The position numbers and the translations under genes were made by a program. A DNA stretch of 64,000 nt from Mrakia gelida (taxonomy: Eukaryota > Basidiomycota > Tremellomycetes > Cystofilobasidiales > Mrakiaceae), in assembly GCA_024345305.1 (NCBI GenBank), contig BRON01000001.1:2480001-2544000 (forward strand), read 5' to 3'. The notes below the pieces were generated by a model. The model saw only the letters and a program-made list of their open reading frames with translations. It was not told the origin of the DNA and did not search any database. Shown piece by piece: positions 22,301 to 32,367 of the stretch (position 1 is its first letter; each line of letters opens with the position of its first letter).

Positions 22301-23250
22301 GAGAGGTGGTGGAGGAGGGATGTGAGAAGAGGGGAAGAACGACTCGAAGGAAGCGAGGTCGTCGAATGAGAACGAAGTCGAGTCGTCCGGAGGGACTTGA
22401 GGAGCAGTTCGGTCGAAGAAGAGCGGGTTGAAGGTTGGAGAGGTTGGTACGAAGGGAGCGGCTGATGACGAAGAGGAAGGGGGTTGGAAGGAGTAGAAAG
22501 AAGGGTCAAGGGGAAACAGGAAGACGGGGTCGAAGGGGGTTGCCTCGGCGTTGAAGGGAGGGGAAGCGAGGAGGGGAGACGAGCCGACGAGCACGCTCTC
22601 TCCTTCTGCTTTGCCGACCCTGACAGGCTCTGGAATCTCCTCGTAGATGCATTGAGGGAAGGGTAAGGGGACTTGACCGGTCTTGAGGTGATCTGAGAGA
22701 GAAGGGAGCGAAAAAAGGGAAGACGAAAGGACAACCCACACGAGGTCAAAACGCGGCAGCGAGCGAGTCGCCCGAGGGAAGGGAGCTGCTCACTGTTGTG
22801 GAAGATCCAGGACTTTTCGCAGGTCTTGCAGCAGGGTTTGCTAGATCAGAAGACGAAGTGTCAGGTAGGGGGGAAGGGGGAAAGTGGAAGACCGAGCTCA
22901 CGATGCATCACAACCTTCGAAGAGGCGTTCGACGAGCGAAGGTCAGCTCCGATTCGTTGTTGATCAACTGGTAGATAACGAACTCACGAAGCTTGCGATC
23001 TCGACACTGGATAAAGAAGATCGGGAAGATGAGGTTGGATCAGCTTCGAGCTCAAACGCAAAAGGAGAAAACCTGCAGGAGAAGGGTGAAGGAAGGAAGA
23101 CGAGGACGCTTGGCTGCCGTTTCGCTTCCCTCCCTCTCATCCCCTCGTAGACCTTGAAGGAGACACACTCACAGTCTTACAAGCCTGCCATCGACTCAAC
23201 GCCTTCCTAGGCTTCTTCTCACCCTTCGTTTCCCGTCTGGGCTTGATCAT
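19341..23250 (-). CDS. Zn2Cys6 transcription factor with fungal-specific regulatory domain
   Basis: About 18 exons, roughly 760 residues. The zinc cluster is cut by three introns: exon 1 (23250-23173) ends QACKT, exon 2 (23006-22988) reads CRDRKL, exon 3 (22914-22902, 13 bases) RCDA, and exon 4 SKPCCKTCEKSWIFHN. The sixth cysteine appears to be in PFPQCIYEE of exon 5, which makes the last loop unusually long. A disordered region with KRQRLND follows, then LLDLLWPGWPSHLPPP and VHTFFKVSPYATQLF, the start of the regulatory domain. Later blocks include HYLEATQALVILLSYYHQQ, FKVWTTIGLMAR and TIFSFDSFASNTTGWQ, all typical of this domain. The stop is TGA at 19341. Intron 12 has CTGACGCGTC at its branch site. 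The target genes are unknown. Confidence 0.9.
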
Positions 23251-23407
23251 CCTGTCTCGAGAGCTCGTTCGTTGGATGAGGGTTTGAGGTCGCTGCCGGA
23301 GTTGTTAAGTTTCCTCCTCGGAAATCAGATTGTTCCAGGCCGCCTTCTTTGCAGAGGGAACTGCGAGATTGATGTGGGACAATCATTCGTATACGCACAG
23401 AGGGGTT

Positions 23408-25362
23408 CTAGAGCCTGGTAAGCTTGGAACCATGCTCGACTCCGTACCTGCCTCGTTCCAACTCGATCTCCTCGACTCCTCGCATCCCTCGACCCTTGTC
23501 CCCGGTGTTTCCATGGCTTCCGACTCCGTCTCCCAGGCCGGGGCTCTTGGACTGATGAGGCAAAAGGGGAAGGAAGGGGCGGTGACGGTCAGTTTCTCGT
23601 CGAGGAGGGAAGAGAAAGGGGAGGAGGGAAGGAGGGCGGGAGAGGGAGGAAGCGAGGAGCGAAAGGGAGGGAGGGGACGACGACGACGCGCGAGCAAAAA
23701 GGAACTCACTCCTCCCTGCAAAATGTGACCGAGAGCCTTGAGCGACTGCATGACGTTCATCGATCCGTACATCTTGGCCGAGACGTCCTTGATCCCGCAA
23801 GCGGTGAAGATGTGGTGAAGCGTCGGCGAGCACATCAGTCCGAAACCTGGCGTTTGAGGCGAGCAGAGAACGAGTTCAGCGTTTGTTCTTGGACGAGGAG
23901 AGACCTCACGATGGAGCCTCGAGCGACGAGGTCAAGTAGAGAGTGGAGGAACAAACCTGGTGGCCTAGCCCTCATCTGACAGACGACGGCTCCGTACTTG
24001 ATCCTCATGTTCGCTCCTGCTCCCCAGACCGTTCGGTTCTGGAACCGACGAACGCTGTCGATGTTCTTGAGAGCTGTAGTACGACCGAGGAGGAAGCGAG
24101 GGAGGATCAGCACGAGCGAAGACCTCGCCGAGAGATCGAGCTCGAGTCGAAACGAGCGTCGCGAAACGAAACGAAGGGAGGGCGAGGAACGAACCGTTGT
24201 TGAAAGCCTGATCCGAAGCCTTTCCCATCTGAACGTTCTTCCCCTGTCCAATCCCGAGCAGTCCCTTCTCTGGCGATCCAACGATGCACATGATGAAGTG
24301 TTGAGCTCTGGCGAGAAGGAAGGAATGGAGGGAAGGTTAGCTTTGGCGCGACGAGGGAGAAGAGGTCGGATGCACGCGAAGAGAGCGGAAGAAGGAGCAA
24401 GGGGACAGCCCATGGGTAGGTTATACCAGTCACACGACCACAGTGTTGACTTGAGCGGCGATGAAGAAGGAAGGAAGGTCGGAAAAAGGGAGGAGGGAAG
24501 GAGAGTCGAGCTCGACCTCCTTCCTCCTTCCCTTCGTCCCTCCTTCGCTCCCTGCTCTCGAAGACCCCACTCCTCTAGCCCACGCACAGCGAACTACCTG
24601 AGCCTCCGCCTGAGCCTCCTCCAGCTCCCCTTTCCCTCCCTTGAAACCCCAGCCCCAACAGGCGGAAGCGACGGCAAAGGACCATCGAAAAAGAAGTCGT
24701 CGAACTCACGCTCTTCCTCCCTTGGTCATGTTAACGACTCGCTTGTGACCGAGTGTGAACCTGTGCATGGTTCGAATATCATCCTCCGAGAGACCTGTCT
24801 GAGCAGCGATGAGTCTCTTTGCGAGCATCTTGTCGTCGGCGGAGGAACCTTCGGCAGGGAACCGTTGAGGGATGATGGGATGGTCGTTCGCGATCGGAGT
24901 GGCGAGAGGGTTGGAGGGGTTGGTGGCTGCATACGACGAGGAGACAGGTTAGTACGTCGGCTTCTGGAGTTGGGTGAGCGAGAGAGGAAGACGGGAGGGG
25001 CGAGCAGGGAAAGGAAAGGAAGGAAGGGCAAAGGTCGACTTTTGCGAGCTCGCTTTCCTTCCCTTCCTCTTCTCTTCTTCCCCTCCCCTTCCCCATACCA
25101 CTCTCAGAGAAGAACCAATGCACTCACGGATATCCAAAAAGTTGTCCCACTTTGCTAAAGGGTGAATCTGAGGGTTGGGTGGAGGGTGATCCTTGCGAAG
25201 AGGTCGAAGAGGGTCGTAAGGAGTGACAGGGAAGGGGACAGCTCGAGACATCAGTCGCTTGGACGAGCATATCACAGCGGGGGAGGAGGAGGAGATGGTG
25301 GTGGTGGAGGAGGAGGCGAGGGAGGACCTCAGGAGAGAGGTGAAGGGGAGAGAGGGAGCCAT
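23408..25362 (-). CDS. MRPS5: Mitochondrial small-subunit ribosomal protein uS5m
   Basis: Six exons give about 400 residues. The N-terminus is Ser/Arg-rich and acid-poor, a plausible mitochondrial presequence. The S5 domain is clear: LGHKRVVNMTKGGRA, AQHFIMCIVGSPEKGLLGIG, GKNVQMGKASDQAF, then KNIDSVRRFQNRTVWG and the C-terminal S5 fold with GFGLMCSPTLHHIFTACGI followed by DVSAKMYGSMNVMQSLKAL. The last exon adds a Gly-rich tail ending SKLTRL. It shares its strand with the Zn2Cys6 gene just downstream (158 bases between stop and start). One exon-1 junction near 25128 is uncertain by a base. The call is firm. Confidence 0.94.
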
Positions 25363-25753
25363 CTTGGAAGGGAGGGGAGCTGATCGTTGAAGGGCAGGAG
25401 AGGCTGAGGTCGAAGGGAAGGAGGAGGAGAGAGGAGGAGGAGCTCAAAAACGGGTGATCTGCTTCCGCTGGGCCTTCCATTCAATATCTTGCCCAAAACT
25501 TCTTCGAATGAATGCTTTGAGCGAAGACAGACCTCCGAGTGACACATTTTCTCGTGAACAGAAGCCACATCGAAGGAGACAAGCTCGATCTCGCGTTCGT
25601 CGAGCCCATGTCTCAAACCTGATCTCTACTGCCGAAATCTGGCTCGATGAGGTCGTGTGCACTCATTCAACTGGACTCTCTCAACTTCCTAAACGTCGAC
25701 AAAAGACGAAGAGGGCCGAAAACGATGTTCAATCAGACGCGTCCCGTCTCCCC
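25363..25753. promoter_or_regulatory. Upstream region of uS5m and 3' space of the hydrolase gene
   Basis: Nearly 400 bases between two minus-strand genes, with a GACGCGTC box near 25738 at the right end. No gene seen. Confidence 0.5.
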
Positions 25754-27435
25754 TCAAAGCCTCGCCTTCCCCCTCCCCCCCGTCTTCTCCTTCTCCAGAA
25801 CCTTACCCACCCACTCCCCAACCTCTTTCTCAACCCTCCTCCACCCGTTCGGCTCATCCTCAAGGAGAACCCAATGCCCCACGCCGGGCAGCTCGACGAC
25901 CCCGAGCCCTTCGACGAACTTCTTCGCTCGAGCGAGGGCGACGGGAGCTGAGGTGGGGTCGAGGAGGGGGGCGAGGTGGAGAGTTGGGATGGAGGAGCCG
26001 AGGGGTGGGGGCATGGCTGATTGAAGGGGGAGAGAGGGCAGGTGGGAGGGGGAGGGGAAAGGTCAGACGCGTCGCGAAAAGGACTCGAAAGAGAACGAGA
26101 GAAAAGAGAGGGAGAAGTGAAAACGTACAGAGTTCCTCAGTATGACGATTGGGATGAGATCGGTAGTAGTTGAGAGGTCCGTCGAGTCCTGAAGAGCGGA
26201 GGTGTTGGACTTGGAAAGCGTGATGCTGGTTGAGGGACGCGTCGTAAAGAAACGAGAGTCGGACGAGGAAGAGTCGAATCGAGGCTTTCGATGACCACAC
26301 CGAGCCCTGACCATACTCAGGAACTCAAAAGAGACTCGAAGTACTCACCTCTTCATTCAGCAGCCCTCCCTTCGCTGGAGAGGTCGCGTTGGATCCTCCT
26401 CCTTGGTCGAGCAGGATCTTCCTCAACCCTCCCACCTTCGTCCAGTCCGAGTTCTTGACCGAAGAGACTCCCGACTGGAAGATTGAGTCGACGAATACTG
26501 GGAGCTGTGGTAGTGAAACGGACAGGGGTCGCGGTTAGCTCGAAGATGAGCGAAGGGAACGACGGACGCCATGGACTCACGTTCGCCTCGATCTCCTTCG
26601 TTGCTCGCTCTTCGTCGAAGTAGCACATGTACCCAAGCTGAGGAACCCTGCTAGCCATGACCTCGTGAGAGAGAAACTCTCGCGAAGGGGGCGAGTAAGG
26701 AATGGAAATCCTGCAGGCGAGTGAGGAGAAAGGCAGGCGAAGACGGTCAGCTCGGCGTCTTCATACCCGTCTCGTCCCTCCTCCTTGCTTGACCTTCTCT
26801 GTGAGATTTTCAGTCTCAACTCACGAGCAAAGCCCTCTACATCTCTCAGGGAACCAGCACATCAACCTCCAGGCGACCACCGCGCCCCAATCGTGCCCTA
26901 CGACGAAGACCTTGGAGAGCTGGAGATGGTCGAGGAGCGAGACGAGATCGTGAGAGATGGAGAGAGGGGTGAAAGCTGAGAGATCCTCGGGAGAGTCCTG
27001 GTTTGGATAGGAAAAGAGCGGTTCGCTTCAGCGCTATCAAGAAGGCCACCGAAAGCAAGGACGGTGAGAGAAGAAACGAAGCTCACCGTCCCAGCATATC
27101 CGATCATCGAGGGAACGATCAACCTGAATCCCCTTCCTCCTTTGCCCAGAGGCCCGAAGAGGTTGCTCCAGCCGTACCTGCACATGCGGAGAACATCCCA
27201 GTCAAGTTGATGAGGTCAGTTCCGCTCTGCGTTCCGCGTAGAAGGAGTGGGAAGGAGGGAGGGAGGAGAAGTTAGATGAAGCGAGCCGGCCCACGAACCA
27301 GCTGTCAGGGAAACCGTGGAGCAGAAGCAGCACGGGAGCTTCAGGAGAGGATCCTTCGAGGTCGAGGTACGAGTATGTGCGACCAGTCGAGAGAAGAGCG
27401 TTTTGGAGCGTGAAGGAGGAAGGAGGAGGAGACAT
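25754..27435 (-). CDS. Epoxide-hydrolase-like alpha/beta hydrolase
   Basis: Seven exons encode about 348 residues. The fold is evident from LLLLHGFPDSWYGW (oxyanion HGFP), PSMIGYAGTDSP, VVGHDWGAVVAW with Asp as nucleophile in HDWG, PYSPPSREFL, LGYMCYFDEERA, LNYYRSHPNRH and the C-terminal catalytic His in VELPGVGHWVLLEDEP. The HDWG nucleophile elbow with Asp and the lid tyrosine in NYYR are characteristic of soluble epoxide hydrolases, which open epoxides to diols; fluoroacetate dehalogenases share the layout. No signal peptide. Introns at about 26068 and 26238 contain GACGCGTCG. Confidence 0.88.
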
Positions 27436-27847
27436 GGCGGTTCGATGGAGGTCAACGAGAGGCGAAGGCCGGAGAGCTCGTTTCCCTCCTCTCCGTCCTC
27501 TTCCTTCCTTCACGACCGTCCGAAAGCTACAGACCGTTCGAAAACACTCCTCAGCCGACTCAAGGTATAATCATAAGCGATTCGACACACTGCAGTCTTC
27601 TAAAAAGCGTCCGTCCGGTTTGAGAGGAGGCTCGAACGAAGGAGGAGGAGGAGGTCGATGTTGAGCTCGACGTTTCCTTTCCTCCTTTCGATGCAGCTCT
27701 TCCTGCTCCCTCCTTTGCCTCGAAGAGACTCTCTCTTTCCATGCGTAAGACCTTCAACTCTCGAGCCTTATACTCTCGCCGCTGTGTCGCTCAAGATCAG
27801 AGAGAACACCTTTCCACAACTCGACCACGAAGGAGAAAGAAAACTCA
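27436..27847. other. Intergenic region upstream of the hydrolase gene
   Basis: About 410 bases between two minus-strand genes; holds the hydrolase promoter. No gene seen. Confidence 0.5.
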
Positions 27848-30039
27848 TCACGAAGGCTCGTTCTCGTTCAAAACAGCAAACAGCACGCAGACCTTCCCCT
27901 CGATCCCTTCTCCCTTCTTCCGAGACATCAGCGAGTCCAGTTCTATCTGAACATCTCGCTCCAACTGGAACGAAGCTGGTCGAGGGAAGACAGCGAGAGA
28001 GGGAGGGGGCCAGGACGCGAGGACGAGAGATGCGTCGAGAACGGACGGCTGGACAAAGAGACGTACCTTCACGAGTCCAACCAAGGGCTAAAGGAACCCA
28101 AGATCGGAATCCAGCTTTGACCATCGAGAGCGTTTCCAAGCCAGCTCGGTTCCTTCCGCCTGAGGAGGGAAGAGACGCGTCGCGGGAAGAGAAACGGGGA
28201 GTCAGCGAGAAGTTCTGCGCTGAGAAGACAGCCAACGAGACGCGAAGGAGCAATACTCGAAGACTTGAAAAAAAATGAGAGACGTATCACTCACCATCCT
28301 CTGGATCCTGAGGACCCAAACGCGTCGTTTGAACCCTCTCGACGACGCGAGAGAACGCGCCGCTCTCGCGAATTTCCTTCCCAAAGACGCGAAGATTGTT
28401 CCAGTCCATCCACCCACTTCCGCGAGACATGCAGACTGCTCGGTCTGGTGGTTCATACGGAGGAGGAAGGAAAGGATGGAATCGTTGGTCAGTCAAGGGA
28501 GAGGTCCGCTCGTCTCGCGTCGACGAAGCTCATCGTCGCAACTACTCACAGACGTCCAAGTATCTCGCCATAGCGGGGAACCTGACTCCGAGCGGCGTTC
28601 CATCCTCGGGAGCCCAGCCGTTGCTGGGTTCGACGAGCAGGTAGATTCCTCCAGGACGAAGAACTCGAGTGATCTCGTCGACGAAAGAGGGATAGGACAT
28701 TTGCTGAGGATGGATGTACCAGACGAGCCAGGAGTGAGACTGCGAAGAGATGAGAGGGAGAGGCTCAGGCGTTCTACTTGGGAGAGAGTCGGCGGAAGGA
28801 GGGAAGCGAGACGAGGACGAACGACGAGGGAGAAGTGGTCTTCGGGACTGAAGAAAGAACAGCAAGAGAGGATGAGTGTTGCTGCAAGATACGAGAAGAC
28901 TCAAAAGGAGCTATGCTCACTATGGGAGACCACCCTGAACGTCGTAGACTGAAGGGAACAACGACAAACAATCAGCTCGACGCGTCTTCGGTCGAGAGCG
29001 GACAAACGAGAGTCGACTCACTCTCGAACGAGCAATTCTGAGCATCGGCGAGGAGCACTGGGTCAGTAAACACGCTTGGAACTTCGAGCTGAAGCTTCAG
29101 ACTCACTGGAGGAACGAAACTGATGAAGAAGTGGGAGGTTTCGGTCGAGTCACAGTTAGCTCTCGGTGCCTTCACGAACTCGGCTCTGTTGGTGAAAAAA
29201 TGGCCCTCCTCGAGCAACGAGATGGGTAGGAACGTACCGATCAACGACTGGTAACAGGTCAACAGCTATCGCCTCAGCTTTGGGGAATCTGAAGGTCGAA
29301 GGAGAGCAAAGAAGAGAGCAAGGGAGGGAGGGGGGTCAGCTCGAGCTCAACGAGCTCTCCTTCCTCCTTTCTCCACTCTCTTCGTCGATTCGGACAACGC
29401 CCAGCACCCCCTCTCACATCTGAGCTACGGACTGCACGAGCCACGTACCTGTTCGCCATAGCAATCAACCACAAAGCTTGTCTCCCAGCTCCGACGTCTA
29501 GAATAGACGATCCAGGCTCGTTGAGCAACGTCTCGATGGCTTCTGCTGCAGATTCAGGATACAGGTCGTGGGTCGCGGTCTTCCAGCGATCCCAGGCTCA
29601 CTCGACGTCGCTGTGAAGGTCGTCGACGGGTCGCCAACTTGAACGAGGCGGTGAGGAGGAGAGGGGAGAAGGGAGGGAGGAGAGAGAAGGTGAGCTCGTG
29701 TGCTCCGCTCTCCTCCTTCTCTTCCTCACTGTGGCTGCTCAAAGGGACTCACTACGACTCGTCCTCGGCCAGGTAGGTATTGCCTGTGTACGCAAGCGAC
29801 CGAGGTCAGTCCTCCGAGTCCTAAGAACGAGAGAAAGAAAGTCGTTCGAGCTCACCTTCCCTCCCGACAAACAGCTGCCTCTGCGCGCTCGGGGTGAACG
29901 ACGTCGTGCTCTGCTCGTCGTCGTAGTCTAGATCTTCCTCCGCTTGCTGCTGCTGTGAGTTAAGGGGTGGTGGCGGAGGAGGTTCGAAGCGGTCTGAAGG
30001 ACCAGGGAAGCAGCGCGCAAGGAAGGAAGAGCGGTCCAT
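27848..30039 (-). CDS. SAM-dependent methyltransferase, with an in-frame TGA in exon 3
   Basis: About 12 exons, around 420 residues. The start at 30039 gives a Pro/Gln-rich N-terminus. The class I fold shows as SSILDVGAG (SAM motif I), LWLIAMANRFPKAEAIAVD (acidic residue after beta 2), GGLPYPEDHFSLV, then SHSWLVWYIHPQQM and ITRVLRPGGIYLLVEP (motif after beta 5). Two exons are tiny: 13 bases (RFVPP) and 16 bases (NCSFE). Exon 3, which holds motif I, reads ...DVE, then TGA (29600-29598), then AWDRWKTATHDLYPE in the same phase. No alternative donor or acceptor that I tried avoids the TGA while keeping motif I in frame. So the gene is a pseudogene, carries an error, or the stop is recoded. The substrate is unknown. 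Confidence 0.75.
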
Positions 30040-30822
30040 GCTGGTCGTTCGTCTGCAAGTCAGATTGTCAGGGGAATTGGAATCGAGACCTCAAGCTTCG
30101 GTCGGCGTATTAAACTGCTGATAAGATGCGCAGTTTGGAAAGAGGACGCAAATATTTCCGGAGTGGTGCTACTGAGCTCCTCTGTCTGCGAAAGAGGCCT
30201 TGAAGAGCAAACCGAGGAGCTGAGAGATTTCTCGCGCCGTTGAAGCAAAGTCAGGTCGACGCGGTCCTCTCTTCGACGCGAGCTATGTACGAGATCGAAA
30301 CAAACAGTTCAAACTGGAGTTCATCGTCGTAGAGAGTTCCTAAACAGAAAAGAAAGAAAGAAAAGCACGTACCAGAAAAAGCTAGGCTACCTAAAGAGAT
30401 ACGAGAGAAACGAAGTGGAGGAGAACGAAACGCGAAGGGGAGGGCGGGACAAGAGGGACAAAACGAAGGAGGAGATACAGAACGCAAGAGAGAGAGAGAG
30501 AGAGAGATGTGGTGTGTAGGGAGATGGAGCGTATATACGAGAAGTGTCCGAGAGTGAGGACCTAGGTAAAGGAAGGGATGAAATCAGCGTGAGCTCGCCG
30601 ACGCGCGAAGACGAAGAAGCGAACGAGAGGGCTCACCACATGTCGAAAGCGAGAGTGAAGGATTTCCAGTACAAGCGAGATGTAGCCGAGGACCAAACGA
30701 GCCAAAGGACCTAGATGCAGAGGAAGAAGATCGAAGTCAGACCTGCTTGAGGGCGAAAATCGCGAAGGGAAGGAACGTCGAAGCTCACCTTCGACCAGAC
30801 CGCTAAAACCGACCCTCCCTCC
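30040..30822. other. Region with minus-strand intron-like signals downstream of the AT-hook gene
   Basis: On the minus strand, after the AT-hook stop, there are two plausible introns (donor GTGAGC near 30790 with acceptor CATCTAG near 30713; donor GTGAGC near 30637 with acceptor TACCTAG near 30563). The joined exons have no convincing protein. They may be a spliced 3' UTR, an alternative C-terminus or a non-coding transcript. A GA repeat lies at 30487-30507. Confidence 0.35.
30487..30507 (+). repeat. GA dinucleotide repeat
   Basis: About ten GA units in non-coding DNA downstream of the AT-hook gene. Confidence 0.9.
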
Positions 30823-32367
30823 TCACATGTTCTGCTGGTGGTGCATCTGCGACTGATGGTGTTCCATCATCTGCTGCTGATGAAGAGCCGCCTGCATCGC
30901 CTGAACCTGCTGGAACTGCTGAAGCTCGTACAGAGCCTGCTGTTGGGCGTCTGCGACCTCGTCGGGGAGCTGGAAGTGTTGTTGCTGATGCTGCTGAGGC
31001 TCGACGAAAGGCTGCTGCTGGACGTGCTGCTGGAGTTGGAACTGAAGAGCCTGCTCGAGGATGGGGAGAGGGACGGGTGGGAGGTCCTGCTGCTGATGTT
31101 GATTGTGATGGGCGAACTCGTCGAGATGCAGATGTCCGTTGTGGTTGGATCCTCCGGCGACGGGTTGCTGGGGATCGAAGCCGCCGAGGTTCTGCTGCTC
31201 CTGCTGCTGTTGCTGCTGCTGTTGCTGAGCGAGCTCGTCCTGTTGTTGTTGATGGAGCATCATTCCAGCGAGCCCGATCATGCCTTGGTCGTCCTCCTCC
31301 TTCGGTCCACCCTGGACGCGCGAGAACGAAACGAAACGAAACGGAGGGAGGTGAGCTTCCGTCCGTCCATCCACCCATCCATCCACCATCAGAACAAGCG
31401 AGAAGATACGAGAGCGACTCACGTTCTTCAACAACTCCCTCCTCTTCTGCTCAGCCTCCTTCAACAGCGTACTCTTGTTCTTGCTCCCCTTGGGTCTCCC
31501 ACTCCCAGGCTTCCTATCCTTCTTGGGCCTCGGGTTCCCTTCCTCGTCCAACGAGACCTCCCTCTTCTTCCTCGGCACCTTCGGCGACTCTCCCTCCTTG
31601 GCGGGTCGATCCCCAGCAGCGACCTTGTTCTTGGAGCCTGGAGGTCGTCCTCGCTTCCTTCCGGATGGGTTGGACGAGGAGGAGGCGGACGACTTGGACT
31701 TCTTGTTTGGAGGACCTCCTTCGGTTCCATCGTCGTCGTCTCCGTCGTAGGAAGCCTGATCTCCGAGGGGAGGGAAGGGAGGTGGATCGAAGAGGACGGA
31801 TGCTGCTGCGAGAGCGGATGGGGAGTGGGGAGGGAGGTTGAGGTGAGGAAGGAGATGAGCTGGAGGTTGGTAGGGAGAGTCGGATCGCTCGTCCTCCGAC
31901 TTAGGTGCCTTCTTCTTCTTCTTCTTCCCTTCTGGTAGATCGTCGTCCTCCTCCTCCTCCTCGTCGTCGTCGTCCTCGTCGTAGGCGATCTTGGCTCTGC
32001 TGGCTCGAGCGGGTTGGCGTCTTCCTCCTTCCCTTGGAGGGCCTGAGGGAGCGGCGGAAGTGGAACCGTTGTTCGAAGACGACGTTGAAGCTCGTTTGTA
32101 GACTTTGGGTTTGGGATTTTTGGGTCGACCGGGAGGTCTTCCTCGCTTCTTCTTGGGAGGTTCTTCAGGAGCTGGTGGAGGAGGAGGCTGAGGAAGGTGG
32201 TCCGAGGATGCTGGCGAGAGGGAAGGAGATCCGTGGGCGAGCTCGTCGGTGGCAGCAGCAGGAGGAGGAAGAGCAGGAGCAAGAGCCTCGACGGGGGCTG
32301 GAGGAGGAACGTAGTCGCCTTGAGGCTCCACGAGGAATTCCCCGAGATCGACGGGTGCAGGTTCCAT
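30823..32367 (-). CDS. Triple AT-hook, glutamine-rich nuclear protein
   Basis: Two exons; the intron starts after KKRRELLKN (GTGAGT donor near 31422) and ends at CGTCCAG near 31314. About 477 residues. Three AT-hook-like blocks are visible: KKKRGRPPGRPKNP (about 72-85), GRKRGRPPGSKNK (about 236-248) and KPGSGRPKGSKNK (about 286-298). They are separated by Pro-rich and Asp/Glu-rich disordered segments (DEDDDDEEEEEDDD). The second exon is a Gln/His-rich tail with a run of nine Q and repeated QQQ/HQQ, ending HHQQNM. AT-hooks bind the minor groove of AT-rich DNA, so a chromatin or transcription-cofactor role is likely. The poly-Q tail may be length-variable. The TGA stop overlaps a GTGAGG donor-like site. 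Confidence 0.88.
   Translation of the reverse strand: MEPAPVDLGEFLVEPQGDYVPPPAPVEALAPALPPPAAATDELAHGSPSLSPASSDHLPQPPPPPAPEEPPKKKRGRPPGRPKNPKPKVYKRASTSSSNNGSTSAAPSGPPREGGRRQPARASRAKIAYDEDDDDEEEEEDDDLPEGKKKKKKAPKSEDERSDSPYQPPAHLLPHLNLPPHSPSALAAASVLFDPPPFPPLGDQASYDGDDDDGTEGGPPNKKSKSSASSSSNPSGRKRGRPPGSKNKVAAGDRPAKEGESPKVPRKKREVSLDEEGNPRPKKDRKPGSGRPKGSKNKSTLLKEAEQKRRELLKNVSRSRIFSLVLMVDGWVDGRTEAHLPPFRFVSFSRVQGGPKEEDDQGMIGLAGMMLHQQQQDELAQQQQQQQQQEQQNLGGFDPQQPVAGGSNHNGHLHLDEFAHHNQHQQQDLPPVPLPILEQALQFQLQQHVQQQPFVEPQQHQQQHFQLPDEVADAQQQALYELQQFQQVQAMQAALHQQQMMEHHQSQMHHQQNM

Noticed and set aside
30838..31938. Plus-strand frame of 366 residues, Leu-rich
   Set aside because: It is the antisense of the poly-Q and AT-hook coding sequence; CAG repeats read backwards give Leu runs.
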